A stretch of 64,000 bases of DNA from Candidatus Mycoplasma liparidae (GTDB lineage: Bacteria; Bacillota_I; Bacilli_A; Mycoplasmatales; Mycoplasmoidaceae), in the NCBI GenBank assembly GCA_009884515.1, contig RHHX01000001.1, positions 124,001-188,000 of the forward strand. Reading direction: 5' to 3'. Below the pieces are notes generated by a model. That model did no database searches and was not told the origin of the DNA. It saw only the letters and a program-made list of their open reading frames with translations. Each line of letters starts with the position of its first letter. Positions within the stretch are counted from its first letter, which is position 1. The position numbers and the translations under genes are program-made. This document shows, piece after piece, positions 43,560 to 55,524 of this stretch.

Positions 43560-46214
43560 TTATTTTATAATCCGATATGTAAAAGCTTCATTTAATTCAT
43601 TATATGATCAAGTAATATTACCTGTTTGTCTTTTTACTCATTCACTATAAGTTAAAATATTATTTGTATCAAGATTAGTTTTATCAGCAGCTAATGATCA
43701 ATATTTTGATGCTTCAGCGCCTTTACCAGTATCATATACACCAAATGGTAAGAATGAATATTGGATTGATTTAGAAATACCAGGGAAAACTAAAGACTTA
43801 AGAGATGATCAATTGATTAAATCATTTATTGCTTTTCGAATTGTAGCACTTCGACCATTTTCAGTAATTAGAGTGTAATAATCTTTAACAATTAAATCAT
43901 AATATGGTTTGGCAATATTTGATTTAAGTAATGGGTCTTTAGGAAAAACATAATTACCATATTTATCTAATGAATAAGTTGGTTTATTATTAGCTCACAT
44001 AGGTTCACCATCAGCTGCAATAATAGCACTTTGACTACCTACTTCAACTCCATTAACAACTTCACTAAATCCTTTTGGATAAACTTGAAGATTATATGGA
44101 ATTAAATCTGACTTATTTATTTTTTCAGAACCTAATAAATAGGTTTCGCTTGGATTTGTTTTACCAAGATTAGCTGTTGGTATTTTTGATGTATCTAATG
44201 AACCGGTACGAAATCTTTCAAAAGTAACAATATCAGATGTTACTTTATAAAATAAATCAATTGTTTCAAATTTACTATATGTTTCATTACCAATCTTTCA
44301 TTTTTTTCTAAAAGTAAAATAACTTTCTGGATTAGCTACAACCTCTTTGCTAAATGCATCAAAATAATGACTATTGATACCATATGAAATTTTTTGAAGA
44401 TCAATTCCTTTTACATAATAAGGAGCTGCTGAAGCATAATCATTTCAATTTGATGGTCCTTCATCTGGAGAACCTACGCCATATAAAACATTAATGTTTT
44501 TACTATTTTCTCAATTTAAAACACCACTTTGAGGATTTACTGCAATATTACCTTCAACTATTTGCTTATTTCAATCATCATCATTCACAATATTTTTAAC
44601 TGTTTGTTTAAAATAAGGTAAAGCTGAAAAATATCCGTTTTCCAAAATATCTAAAATTTCACGTCCTGAAAGCGTTGGTTTTTCGAAAAATACTTTAAAA
44701 GGAAGTGCTGATGTTGCTGTATTAACTTTTTTATTTTCTGAATAATTCAAAGTTTTTTTTATATTTATTCCAGGAAGTGAAATAAAATAACCATTAGAAT
44801 TTATTCTAGTTTCAATTGATCTATCAAAAGCTTTAAATCCTGCTCAAAAATCAACTGGAGATAAATATTGTTTTTCAGAATTTACTTCTAAAATATTGCC
44901 TTTTGTATCAACTCATGGAATTGGTTTTATATCAAAGGTCATTTCAGTGGCACGAGCATTAGGATTAGTTACTGATGCTGCTAATCCTTTATCAAATTCT
45001 GTAATTAAATTAGCAATAGAAGTATTTGTTCCTTGTGAAATTAATTCAGTTTTTAATTCTCTTTCATATTTTTGACTAACTGTATTTCCTTTAATATTAT
45101 TATTCCCGCCACCAGTTGTTGTTCATGCTGTTAAGTTAATAGCTGTTGATCGAAAAAATTCTGTATTTGGTGCAGTAGTAAAATTTGTATTATATGGTGT
45201 TTTTGAAAATAATGGGTCGTTAGGTGTAGCATGGTTAAATGTCGTATTTGATGCTTTATCATTTTTAAATCAATCTCTTATATTAATTTGAGAATTAAAA
45301 TTAATCGGATTAAAATTATTTTCTCTAACTAAGATTGGTGTGATTGTAGTTGGTCCATCTTCAACATAAGGAATAGTTGGGTTTTGACTAGCAATTCAAT
45401 TTACCAATTTAATACCATAACCATATGTATCTAAACCAGATACTAGATCTGTTATAAAATTTGAATTATTAAAAACTCATTGACCAATTAAATTTGCTAA
45501 TGTTACATAATAATTATCAACTCCTCTTTGAGTTTTATTATTTGTAATAATATCAATTTGAGAATTATTTTCTGGATTAATATCATTTTTAATTAAAAAA
45601 TCTTTTAAAGAAGCTTGTCATGGAAGTATTTCCGGATTTATTAATGCTCTTTGTAATGGATGTCACAAATTAGCAATTGGATAAGTATCTGTAAACATGT
45701 ATTTCAATCAAGTACCAACAGCGTTATAATCAGGACCTCAATAGAAAGAAAGCATTTCAACATTTCTATTATAAAAACCTTCATTAAGTGAAACTGGTGT
45801 TCTTAGTGTTAAGTCAAAACTTAATCTTTCATCTATTTGCTTCATTGCTTTATTTAATGAACCAAAGAAATCCATAACACCTGGACTAGGAGCAGCATTT
45901 AAAGTTGTAAAATTTAATTCAAGACCTGGAAAATGGTCACCATATTTAGCTTCATATTCTTTTTCATATTCATCCAAGATTACTTTAACTTTTGTTTGTA
46001 AATCAGAAATATATTTATTTTTCGAAACATTTTCTTTTTGTTTTACAGGTAAAATATTACCATTTGCATCAACTGGTTTAGGATCAAATTCCATATAATA
46101 AGAATCAACACCTACTACATTTCTTGGGATCATACTTGGGATCATAATACCTGCAAGAGGGAGTGCAATAGCAGCTATTCCTATTGTCTTAATAAATATA
46201 TTTTTTCATCTCAT
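43560..46214 (-). CDS. oppA: Oligopeptide-binding protein OppA
   Basis: 884 residues, as expected for mycoplasmal OppA. The N-terminus MRWKNIFIKTIGIAAIALPL is a signal or anchor, but no lipobox cysteine follows (LAGIMIPSMIP), unlike classic OppA lipoproteins. The long body is Asn/Tyr-rich with many TGA Trp and has substrate-binding-protein features such as LANLIGQW and PFKVFFEKPTLSGREILD. It binds peptides outside and delivers them to OppBC. It is the first gene of the operon (oppA-BC-D-F), after the hairpin at 46271. Confidence 0.85.
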
Positions 46215-46270
46215 TTTTCATCTCAAATCTGATTCAAAATTATGTAATTAAATCTATAATAAAAATAAAT

Positions 46271-46321
46271 AAAAGCATATTTTTTATATTATATAATAAA
46301 AAGAACTAAAAATATGCTTTT
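46271..46321 (-). terminator. Hairpin between the hydrolase gene and oppA
   Basis: AAAAGCATATTTTT (46271-46284) is exactly complementary to AAAAATATGCTTTT (46308-46321), giving a 14-bp stem with a 23-base loop. It follows the hydrolase stop by 37 bp in the direction of transcription and could end that transcript before the oppA promoter. Confidence 0.6.
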
Positions 46322-46357
46322 AGTATTTTGTATTCAAAAAATTAAAAAGTAAATAAC

Positions 46358-47224
46358 TTAAATTTTTGAGTTAATAATTTTATTTAATAAAATAAATATA
46401 TAACTAGCATCTGTCTTATCAAAAGAAAGAATGTGTGACCCGTTTGGAATGATGTGAACTTTATTTTCATTTGATTTTTTCAATAATTTTTTAGCATTTT
46501 TAGTATCACTTAAAACATCTATTTCCGACTGAATATAATAAACATTATTTGTATTAATAGCTTTAAATAAAGCTCTTCAAGACTTTTTAAAACATCTTCA
46601 TGTTGTCAAATGAACACGATTACTAATTAATTGTCTTGGTCTAGTTCCTATAACTCTAATTAATAAGGAGTTGTTGGTTAATTTGAAATTAAAATTAGTA
46701 TATGAAAAGGTATTTATATTGGTAAGAAGTGTAAGAAGTGTTTTTGTTTTTAAAAATTGTTGTTTAACTTCATTTTCGTTTTCAACTTCAATAATTTTAT
46801 AAGGCATATTTCAAATCAAAATACCATCAGCTGTATTTGGATAATATTTATTAAATAAAATAATTAAAGCTGATCCTCATGATTCACCAACTAAATAAAG
46901 TTCATCAAAATCAATTTGTGTTCTTAAATATTTCAAAACTAAATTAATGTCTTTTAAATATTTTTTATAATTTTGAGAAGCAACATTTAAGTTACTACCT
47001 TGTGCTCTAGCATCAAAAGAAAAAAATCAAACATCATCAAAAACTGGATAATCACAGAACTTAATCATGGCACTATTGCCATTATAACCATTAATAAAAA
47101 CAACCATCTTTTTTTTACCAATAACTTTATTTTTAGGCAATATTAATGTAGTTGGTACTTCATATTTTATTCCGGAAATTATTGCTTGAGTGTCAATTAT
47201 TCTATCTTGATCAAACTTTTTCAT
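46358..47224 (-). CDS. Alpha/beta hydrolase (lysophospholipase-like)
   Basis: 288 residues with TGA Trp. The nucleophile elbow is LVGESWGSA near residue 117 (G-E-S-W-G). The oxyanion region is VVFINGYNGNS near 41, followed by FSFDARAQGSN; the catalytic His is in IPNGSHILS near the end. The D-A-R-x-x-G-x-S pattern resembles monoacylglycerol lipase/lysophospholipase. It may cleave host or membrane lipids. It is 2 bp downstream of the glycosyltransferase gene and ends at the hairpin before oppA. Confidence 0.8.
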
Positions 47225-47226
47225 GT

Positions 47227-48120
47227 TTATTCCTTATTTTTAAAGTATTTTTTATTAAAAATTAGATAAATTAAATTATATATTCATCTTATATAAATAG
47301 GAAACCATTTAAATGAAAACTTTCTATTAATATAAAAATAATCATTATTTTCTTTCATTAATTCACGCATTTTTTTAGAATTTAAACGGAATGAAACAAT
47401 TTCTTGAGCATTATTTTCAATACATTTATTACATGCATAAATTTCAGCTTTATATCGCTTATCGTCTCATGATTGAGCAATTGAATTACCTTCTCTATTA
47501 AAATAATAAAGACCTGTTATTTTTCTTGTAAATATTAGGCTTTGAGAATTTTTTACTAATTGAGAAAAATAATCAGGGTCTTGATAAGCTGTTTTTTCTT
47601 TAATATCTTTTAACGAATAGAATATTTCTTTCTTTGAAAAACATATTAATGGAAGACAATACGGCGAATGCATCTGTCTTTTGTCCATTATTTCTTTTTT
47701 AAATAAAAATCAATAAGGTCTTATTTTGGTTGTAATTTTTTTACCATTTCATCTTGCAAAAGATGAAACTATCAAATCTTTATCTTTATTAACATCATTT
47801 AAAATATTTAGTGATTCTTTTGTAAACATATCATCACTATCAAGAATAGAAATGTAATCATTTTTTGCTAATTTATTATTTTTTACATAATTAATCACAC
47901 TTCCTCATTGACCATTTTCTTTTTCATAATATTCGAAGAAATTATATTTTTCTAAATAATGTTTTATAACATTTTTGCTATTATCAGTAGAACCATCATC
48001 AATTATTAGAACTTGAATTAAATCATGATTATAATTAATACTAATAATTGAATTTAAACAGTTTTCAATAAATTTTTCAGCATTAAACATGGGAATTATT
48101 ATTGAAAAAGATTTATTCAT
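47227..48120 (-). CDS. Family 2 glycosyltransferase
   Basis: 297 residues. GT-A fold signs: SIIIPMFNAEKFIENCLNSI at the start, VLIIDDGSTDNS near 40, and the metal-binding SILDSDDMF (DxDD) near 95. It transfers a sugar from a nucleotide-activated donor; acceptor and sugar unknown, probably a glycolipid or surface polysaccharide. ATG 48120 follows GAGGAAGG and lies 8 bp inside the preceding glycosyltransferase, so both are translated together. Confidence 0.85.
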
Positions 48121-49633
48121 GACCTTCCTCAATTTTATTTCTAATAATCATGTCAACTTGTTCTATATTTTCAGACATAATATCAATTGCACTTTCATAT
48201 CCTATTGCCATTATTTTTTTATTTGAAAGTTTTATTTTTGAAAAAATATTAGATTTTTCTAAATCTTCAGTTGTTTTAAAATCAAAAAAGATAATATAAA
48301 AATATCTAAAAACATTTTCTAATTTAATAGCATCATTAACATTATTTATAACTAAAACCGTATTATATGGAAGCCCCATTATATCTCTTAAAATTTTTTC
48401 ACTAAAATCACCTTCAATATCAATAAATAAAAATTCAGGTTTGATATTTTTAATTGTTTCTTTATTTTTATTAAAAAAATTATATGTAAGAATAATCGAA
48501 ATATTTTTATTTTTTAAATCTTCATTTAGCAAATCATAAATAAAAAAGTTATCACGGGTATCAATAATTTTTTTATTTGGGTTTCTCATTACAAATTCAA
48601 TGTCATTTTCAAGGTCTAATATTTCCTTATTAGTATTTTTTCTTGTTGAAATGATTTTTTTATAGGTTTTATTGAAACTAGAAATAATAAACAAGTATGA
48701 AAAAAATTTTCAAGGTGTTTTTGAAATTTTGATTCTCATATTGTAACTGTATATCAATTTAGTAAAATTATATTTTACAAATTCTAATGAGTACTTGTTA
48801 GTCTTGTTTTCATGTTTTAGTAAATAATAAATAGCCATTAGTAATAAAATAACTAGTCCATTAATTCATCTTTTATGTTTTTTATTTTTAAATCATTCTT
48901 CTTTTTCAAGTCATAGAAATAACTGGTTAGCTTGATCATATCAATCAGAGGTTTTTAGTTTTATTTCTTTATAAAAATTAGAAAGAGAATTTTCTTCATC
49001 AGTAGATTTATATTTAACATAATAGTAAACAACATTTTTAATCATAAAAAAATTATTTGTTTTTAAAAAAACATAAGGCATAACACCAAAATCTTCAAAT
49101 ACTCTATCTTTTAGAAATGAAATTCCTAAAGATTTAAAATATTCAGTTTTAATTAATGTTGCCCATGGTGTGCACATGTTAGATTTAACATAATGTCCGC
49201 TTCCAAAATTTCTTGATTTCATTCAAGTTGGAACAAAAGGAATTTTTATTCTTTTATTTTTATAGTGAAGAATAGTTCTGCCAACCACAACATCTGAATC
49301 TAGTTCAAAAGCTTTAGTACTTAATAATTCAATTGCTTTAGTTGGTATATAATCATCAATATCAACAAATGTAAAATATGATCCATTAGCATTGGCAATT
49401 AAAATATTTCTAGTTTCTCCTAAACCTTTGTTTTTTTGAGAAATAATTCTAATTCTATTATTTCTAGTTTTTCAATAATTTAACAATGTTAAACTTTTAT
49501 CATTTGAACCATCATCAATGATTAAAATTTCAATATTTTTATATGATTGACTTGTACAGCTTTTAAGACATTTATCAATGTATTTTTCACCGTTATAACA
49601 AGCTATTAATATTGAAATTAACTTTTTTTCCAT
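48113..49633 (-). CDS. Family 2 glycosyltransferase with unknown C-terminal domain
   Basis: 506 residues in one frame with many TGA Trp. The N-terminal 240 residues are GT-A: SILIACYNGEKYIDKCLKS, ILIIDDGSNDKS, NKGLGETRN and the DxD in FTFVDIDDYIP. The middle is basic, with a hydrophobic stretch LVILLLMAIYYLL that may touch the membrane. The last 180 residues (FLFIDIEGDFSEKILRDIM, VLVINNVNDAI) form a separate domain with a Rossmann-like flavour that I cannot name. It heads the glycosyltransferase pair upstream of the opp region. Confidence 0.8.
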
Positions 49634-49689
49634 TAATTGTCTTTCAAATATTTTTCAGACCAAATCAAAAATATTTATTTATATAAATA

Positions 49690-49695
49690 TATAAT
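49690..49695 (+). promoter_or_regulatory. Candidate -10 box for the ATP synthase operon
   Basis: TATAAT at 49690-49695 lies 39 bp before the first ATG of the operon, in a 100-bp AT-rich gap between divergent genes. A -35 element is not obvious, which is common in mycoplasmas. Confidence 0.45.
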
Positions 49696-49734
49696 ATTAT
49701 TATATATTACATATTTAGGAATATATATCATAAA

Positions 49735-50163
49735 ATGATTAATAACATTAACAAAAGACAGCTTATTTCTAGTTTACTAATGTCTTTATTAGCAGTTATT
49801 ATTGCAGTTATTATTGCTTCTATAAATTTTAATTTATGAACCCTTGTTTATACTGTTTTATTAGTTGCTCCAATTGTTATGTCTATCAAATATTTTTTTA
49901 ATATTTGATTTGTTAAAATATCAAATATTAATGTTGATTATAAAAAGAGAAAAACTGTTATTTTAGTAATGACATTTTTTTATATTTTTCAAAATATTCT
50001 TTATATATTTCCTTTTTTATTAGTGATTTTAATGAATTCTTATATGCCTAATATACTTATTTTTAATAAATATATGGCACTTGCTTGATATGTATCTTGA
50101 ACTTTTGTTAATTTAGGTGTATCTTATTTTTATAAAGAGAAGGGTGAAAGTACAAATGGATAA
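49735..50163 (+). CDS. AtpI-like small membrane protein at the head of the atp operon
   Basis: 142 residues, four hydrophobic segments (for example LLMSLLAVIIAVIIAS and VYTVLLVAPIVM) and a short polar end. It precedes atpB with an 8-bp overlap. AtpI or MG406-type proteins occupy this place in other operons and help assemble the c-ring. Sequence similarity is too weak to name it with certainty. Confidence 0.6.
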
Positions 50164-50989
50164 ATGATACCCTGCAGTTGTTACATCTGATATTTTGCAA
50201 ATAATAATTGGAATTTATATTACTATTTTCATATTTTTTGTAATTGGTTTTTTATATTTTTTTCAATCAAAAAAATTAAAACCAGATGAAAAACCTCCAC
50301 TAGTAGTTTTATTAGTAGATACAATTCTTAATATGGTTAAGGAAATTATTTTATTATCATTAGGGAAAAAATATCTTAAATTTACTCCTTATTTTTTCAT
50401 GTTGTTCATGTTTTTAGCAATATCTAACGTTTCAGCAATAATTGGAATAAGAGAACCCACAACATCATATACAATTCCTTTAACATTAACCTTAATAACA
50501 TGGATAGGTTCACAAATATTTGCTATTAAATATCAAAGGCTAAGTTATTTAACTAGTTTTTTATTAGGAGTAAAGATTAATAATAGAAAATGATATTTTT
50601 TTATTAACCCTTTAGAAATTGTTTCGAGAATAACTCCAATTATTTCATTATCAATGCGTTTATGAGGAAATATGTTTGCTGGTTATGTTATTTATGCAAT
50701 TATGCTATGAGCTGCTGCTGGCTTAATTCCATTCAAATATGATAATGAACTTGGTATTATTGTTCAAGCAGGATTACCTCAAATTGGATTAGTTTTATTA
50801 GCGGGAATTTTTGTTCTTCCTGCTTTATATCTTTATTTTTCTTTATTTATTGGTTTAATACAAGCTTATGTATTTACATTATTATCATCATCATATTGAG
50901 GACAAGAAATAGACAAAGCACGTGAAATGCTAGAAGAAAAAAATAATAATATTATTGAAAATGAAAAAAATATGGATATTATTTCTTAA
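50156..50989 (+). CDS. atpB: ATP synthase Fo subunit a
   Basis: 277 residues, five to six TM helices. The key helix contains the conserved arginine in SLSMRLWGNMFAGYVI near residue 166, with the later PQIGLVLLAG segment and GLIQAYVFTLLSSSYWG with the essential Gln. It forms the proton half-channels against the c-ring. Start ATG 50156 is within the upstream gene. The tail after the last helix is charged. Confidence 0.92.
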
Positions 50990-51058
50990 AAAGAATAAAA
51001 TTAGAATAAAATTAAAATATAATTCTTAATTAAAATTATATATTTATCAGGAGAATTT

Positions 51059-51388
51059 ATGGATATTACAAATATAATCGAAGCGTTGGAAACAATTGTT
51101 GGAAATGGTGATCAAATGAGAGAAGCAGTTACTTTAGCAGTTGATGGTCCAGACATTGTTAAAATGGGAGCTTTTATTGGAGCTGGTCTTGCTTTAGTTG
51201 GCGCTAGTGGTGTTGGAGCTGGTCAAGGTTATGCTGCTGGTGCTGCTGCACTTGCTGTTTCAAGAAACCCAGAAGCTAAACCAGCTATTATGAGTACAAT
51301 GCTTATTGGTATGGCAATTGCTGAATCAGCTGCTATTTATGGTTTTTTAATAGCTATACTTTTAATATTTGTTGCTCCGATTATATAA
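51059..51388 (+). CDS. atpE: ATP synthase Fo subunit c
   Basis: 109 residues, longer than the usual 75-80 because of a 35-residue N-terminal extension (MDITNIIEALETIVGNG). The hairpin follows: glycine-rich helix GAGLALVGASGVGAGQG, polar loop RNPEAKP, and outer helix with the proton-binding glutamate E89 (AIAESAAIYGF). It forms the rotating ring. It starts after an AGGAGAATTT site, 69 bp after atpB. Confidence 0.93.
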   Translation: MDITNIIEALETIVGNGDQMREAVTLAVDGPDIVKMGAFIGAGLALVGASGVGAGQGYAAGAAALAVSRNPEAKPAIMSTMLIGMAIAESAAIYGFLIAILLIFVAPII

Positions 51389-51394
51389 ATAAAA

Positions 51395-52027
51395 ATGAAA
51401 AAAACTAAAAAATTAATTTTATTATCATTACTTTTTTTAATATTTTCTCTTTTTGCTATTCTTTTTTTAGCTTCATGTTCAGAAGGTAATCCTCCTCCAG
51501 GTGTTGGACTTGAAGATATAATAAATTCACTTTTCCCAAATCCTTGAATTTTCGCTACTCAAATAGTTGCTATTATTGTTCTTACAATATTTACAGTTTG
51601 ATTTATTTGAACTCCGGCTAAAAAAATGATTGAAAAAAGAAGAGAACTTGTTTTAAAAGAAGTTAATGAAATTAAGAAAATAAAAGAAACAAGTCTTGAA
51701 TTAAAAAAAGAAATTGAAGATAAAGAAATATCTACTAAAATTAAAGCTAATAAAATTGTTAATTTAGCTAATGAAAAAGCTCACTTTAACAAAAAAAATG
51801 TTGAACAAGCGGCAAAAGAAAATTCAAAAAGAATTCTAAATGAAACCGATATCATTGTTGCTAAAAAAATCAGAGATTCTGAAAAATATATTAAAGATAA
51901 AATTATTGACATTGCTTTTGCAACTGCTGAAGAATTATCTAAAAAGAACATTTCAAAAGACGATAATAAAAAATTAGTTGATGATTTTATTAGTTCTCTT
52001 GATAAGGAATTAAGTAATGAAAAATAA
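51395..52027 (+). CDS. atpF: ATP synthase Fo subunit b, lipoprotein form
   Basis: 210 residues. It begins with a lipoprotein signal: a lysine-rich start (MKKTKKLILL), a hydrophobic core and the lipobox LASC near residue 28. A TM helix follows (VAIIVLTIFTVWFIW), then a long charged helix (RRELVLKEVNEIKKIKE...) forming the peripheral stalk. Lipid-modified b subunits are a known mycoplasma feature. It overlaps atpH by 11 bp. Confidence 0.9.
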
Positions 52028-52556
52028 TATTAATGAAGAATTTGCTCTAGCTCTTTCAAATTTAGCAATTGAAGTAAATAAAGTTCAAAAGTTTTATGAT
52101 GAATCAAAAAGCTTAATCATTATTTTTGAACAAAATAATGAACTAATACGATTATTAAATAACTCATATTTAAAACAAAAACAAAAAGAAGATATTATTA
52201 ATGATATCTTTATCAAAGATTTTGATATTTTAATTGTGAATTTTTTAAAATTAATAGTTAAAAATAAATTAATAAGAGAAGTAGTAGTAATTCTTGAATT
52301 AGAGATTAGAAAATTATTAATTACTTTAAATATTTCAGAAATAATAATTGAAACTCCGTTTGAATTAACGAATGAACAAATTAAGAATATTGAACAAAAA
52401 GTTCAACATAAAATAAAAAATAAAACAATAAGTAAAGTAATAATTAATAAAGATCTTATTGGTGGTATCAAAATAAAATTTGATTCTTATGTTATTGATG
52501 GAAGTATCAAGAATAAACTTGAAAATTTATATAATATAAAAAGAGAGGAAGATTAA
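52017..52556 (+). CDS. atpH: ATP synthase F1 subunit delta
   Basis: 179 residues. The N-terminal helical bundle and the C-terminal part (ISEIIIETPFELTNEQI ... KVIINKDLIGGIKIKF) match OSCP/delta; the closing IGGIKI...VIDGSI is the family signature. It links the b stalk to the alpha/beta head. It is translationally coupled to atpF (11-bp overlap) and ends 1 base before atpA. Confidence 0.9.
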   Translation: MKNNINEEFALALSNLAIEVNKVQKFYDESKSLIIIFEQNNELIRLLNNSYLKQKQKEDIINDIFIKDFDILIVNFLKLIVKNKLIREVVVILELEIRKLLITLNISEIIIETPFELTNEQIKNIEQKVQHKIKNKTISKVIINKDLIGGIKIKFDSYVIDGSIKNKLENLYNIKREED

Positions 52557-52557
52557 G

Positions 52558-54183
52558 ATGCTTTCAAAAATAAATAGTTATTCAGAAATAATTAAAGAAA
52601 AAATAAAAAAATATTCAGATATTCCTCTTTTAAAAGAAGAAGGAATCGTTATTTCTTTAGGTGATGGTATTGTTCATGCTTCTGGTCTTGATAATGCAAT
52701 GCTAAATGAAATTGTCCTTTTTGAAAATGGTTCAGAAGGATTAATTTTAAATCTTGAAGAAGATATTGTTTCTATTGTTATGTTAGGTAAGTATAGTGAT
52801 ATCAGAGAAAGTAGTGTTGTTAAAAGAACTAAGAAAATTATTTCAGTGCCTGTTGGTGATGAATTATTAGGTAGAGTTGTTGATTCAATTGGTACTGCTA
52901 TTGATGGTAAAGAAGATATTAAATCAAAAATATTTATGCCAATTGAAAAAGTAGCGCCAGGTGTTATGACAAGAAAATCAATTGATGCTCCTTTAGAAAC
53001 AGGTATTTTAACAATTGATGCTATTTTTCCAATTGGAAAAGGTCAAAGAGAATTAATTATTGGTGATCGACAAACTGGAAAAACAACAGTTGCTATTGAT
53101 ACTATTATTAATCAAAAGGGTAAAAATGTTTATTGTGTTTATGTTGCTATTGGTCAAAAAAATTCAACTATAGCTAATATTAATCGTGTTTTAGCAATAA
53201 ACAATGCTTTAGAATATACAACAATAGTTTCATCAACAGCATCAGATTTACCAGCTTTAAATTACTTAGCTCCTTTTACAGGAATAGCTATTGCTGAATA
53301 CTGAATGAGTCAAGGTAAAGATGTTTTAATTATTTATGATGATCTAACAAAACATGCTGTTGCTTATCGAACTTTATCACTTTTACTAAGAAGACCACCG
53401 GGAAGAGAAGCTTATCCTGGAGATATTTTCTATCTACACAGTAGATTACTAGAAAGAGCTTGTAAATTAAATGAAGAAAATGGTGGAGGCTCTATTACTG
53501 CTTTACCAATCATTGAAACTCAGGCTGGTGATATTTCTGCATATATTCCAACAAATGTAATTTCAATTACAGATGGTCAGTTATTTATGTTAAGTTCATT
53601 ATTTAATTCTGGTCAAAGACCGGCAATTGATCCTGGTTTATCTGTATCAAGAGTTGGTGGTAGTGCTCAAATTCCTTGTATAAAAAAATCATCAAGTTCA
53701 TTAAAACTTATTTTGGCTAATTATAATGAATTGGAATCATTTAGCCAATTTGGTGCTGATTTAGATATTCAAACAAAAAAAGTTCTTGAATATGGAAAAA
53801 GAATTGTTCAAATGCTAAAACAAGATGAAAATAAACCATATGATCAAATTGATGAAACGATATTATTATTATTAATAAAATATGAATTTATTAATCTTAT
53901 TCCACTTGAACAAATTGAAGATTTCAAAAATGATTCAATTCTTTACTTTTCTAAAAATGAAACAAATATTAAAAATTATTTAACTAAAAACCATGATTAT
54001 GATGAGTCTTTTATTGAAGCTTTTAAATATGTAGCAAAAATATTTATTGAAGAACAAATCAAAACTTTTGATAATTACCTTTATCCTGAAACAGTTGATT
54101 CTAACTTTTTAATAAAAACTGAAGATGAAAAGAAAAACTATTTGAAACTTAAAAATAGTTTAAAGGTTGTTAATGAAAAATAA
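52558..54183 (+). CDS. atpA: ATP synthase F1 subunit alpha
   Basis: 541 residues. The non-catalytic nucleotide site Walker A is GDRQTGKT at residues 169-176; YVAIGQKNSTIANI and VLIIYDDLTKHAVAYR follow, then PGREAYPGDIFYLHSRLLERA. One in-frame TGA (53302-53304) codes the conserved Trp before MSQGKD. The C-terminus is about 30 residues longer than in E. coli. It is coupled to the following membrane-protein gene by an 11-bp overlap. Confidence 0.96.
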
Positions 54184-54658
54184 TGATAAAGTAACTTTAT
54201 TTAAAAAAGAATTTGATAAAAAATTAATCACAAAATTAATTATTAGTGGTGTTATTTTTAATATCGCTATTATTCTTTTCATTATTACAACAGTTTTTAT
54301 GACTATTGCTTATAATGAAAATATTCTTGAAAGTTATAAACTTTGACATTTAGCTGTTGTTAATCCTGCTGATCCTAATTATCAGGATGATTATCAACCA
54401 AAACTTGATGTAATAAGATTAGGTCCTGATATGTATACTTGAAAGATCATAGCACTTAAATCAACTCCTGGAAATGGGTTTTGATCTTATCCGTTATTTA
54501 TTGTTTCAATCATTATCTTAGCTCCAACAATGATTTTTATTAGTACATTTTTTCTTATTAATTTCTTTCCTGTCGATTGAGATAAAAGAAGAGAAAAGAA
54601 ACTGGCAAATATTAAAAACGATACTAAAACTAAAAAATTTAATAAGGTTGGTAATTAA
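54173..54658 (+). CDS. Extra membrane protein between atpA and atpG
   Basis: 161 residues. TM segments lie at about 22-46 (LIISGVIFNIAIILFIITTVF) and 110-135 (LFIVSIIILAPTMIFISTFFLINFF); between them is an outside loop with Pro, Asp and Tyr (NPADPNYQDDYQPK). The tail is strongly basic. The ATG is 11 bp inside atpA and the stop 2 bp before atpG, so it must be expressed with the F1 subunits. It is not a normal atp gene, and I recognise no family. It may anchor or regulate the enzyme. Confidence 0.7.
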
Positions 54659-54660
54659 TT

Positions 54661-55512
54661 ATGTCTTTAAATCAAATCAAAAGAAAAATAAGTTCTATTA
54701 AAACTACTTCAAAAATTACTAATGCCATGAAACTTGTTTCTAATGCAAAATTAGTAAAACAAAGAAAACAGTATTTAAAAACTAAAGAATATTTTAATGA
54801 ATATTTTAATGTTTTTGGTCAAATACTTTCATTTATTGATTTAGAGACTTTGTTTAAAATTCATGAAAACAAAGATAGTACTTTATGAATTGCTATTAAT
54901 TCTAATATGGGTCTTTGTGGTGCCTTTAATAGCAATATTAATAAATTATTAAAGAGTAGTATTAACGAAAATGATAAATTAGCAATTTATGGTAATAAAG
55001 GAATTAATTATTGAAAAAATAATACTTCTTTTAACCAAGACAATCTTTTATCATTTATGGGTCAGAGATTTGAAAATCTTTCATATGATACTGCTCAAGC
55101 TTTATCTTTTAAAATTTGAAAAATGTTAAATGAAACTAAAGAAATTAATAAAATTAAATTAGTTTATTCTAAATTTGTTAATGCCATTACTTTTGTACCT
55201 GAAGTAATTAATATCTTTCCTTTTGATGCAAAGAATTTATCTGAAACTATTTTTAAAGAAAATGATTTTGATTTTGAACCGAGAAAAGAACAACTTATTT
55301 ATGAATTAATGCCCCAATATTTAACAAATATTATTTATGGTGCATTTATCGAATCAAAAATAAGTGAAAATGCTTCAAGAAGCAATTCAATGCATACAGC
55401 TACTGATAATGCAAATAAAATGTTGGATGAATATAAAATTAAATATAATCGACAAAGACAAAGTAAAATTACAAGTGAAATTAACGAAATTGTTAGTGGA
55501 TTTAATTCATAA
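54661..55512 (+). CDS. atpG: ATP synthase F1 subunit gamma
   Basis: 283 residues with three TGA Trp. The start SLNQIKRKISSIKTTSKITNAMKLVSNAKL and the later SNMGLCGAFN are standard gamma signatures. The C-terminal helix ARSNSMHTATDNANKM-like segment (ASRSNSMHTATDNA) completes the rotating shaft. It is 2 bp after the extra gene and 12 bp before atpD. Confidence 0.94.
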
Positions 55513-55524
55513 GGAGAATGAAAT

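Noticed and set aside
48113..48739. Independent 208-residue gene after the glycosyltransferase
   Set aside because: Reading TGA as Trp joins it without interruption to the glycosyltransferase upstream.
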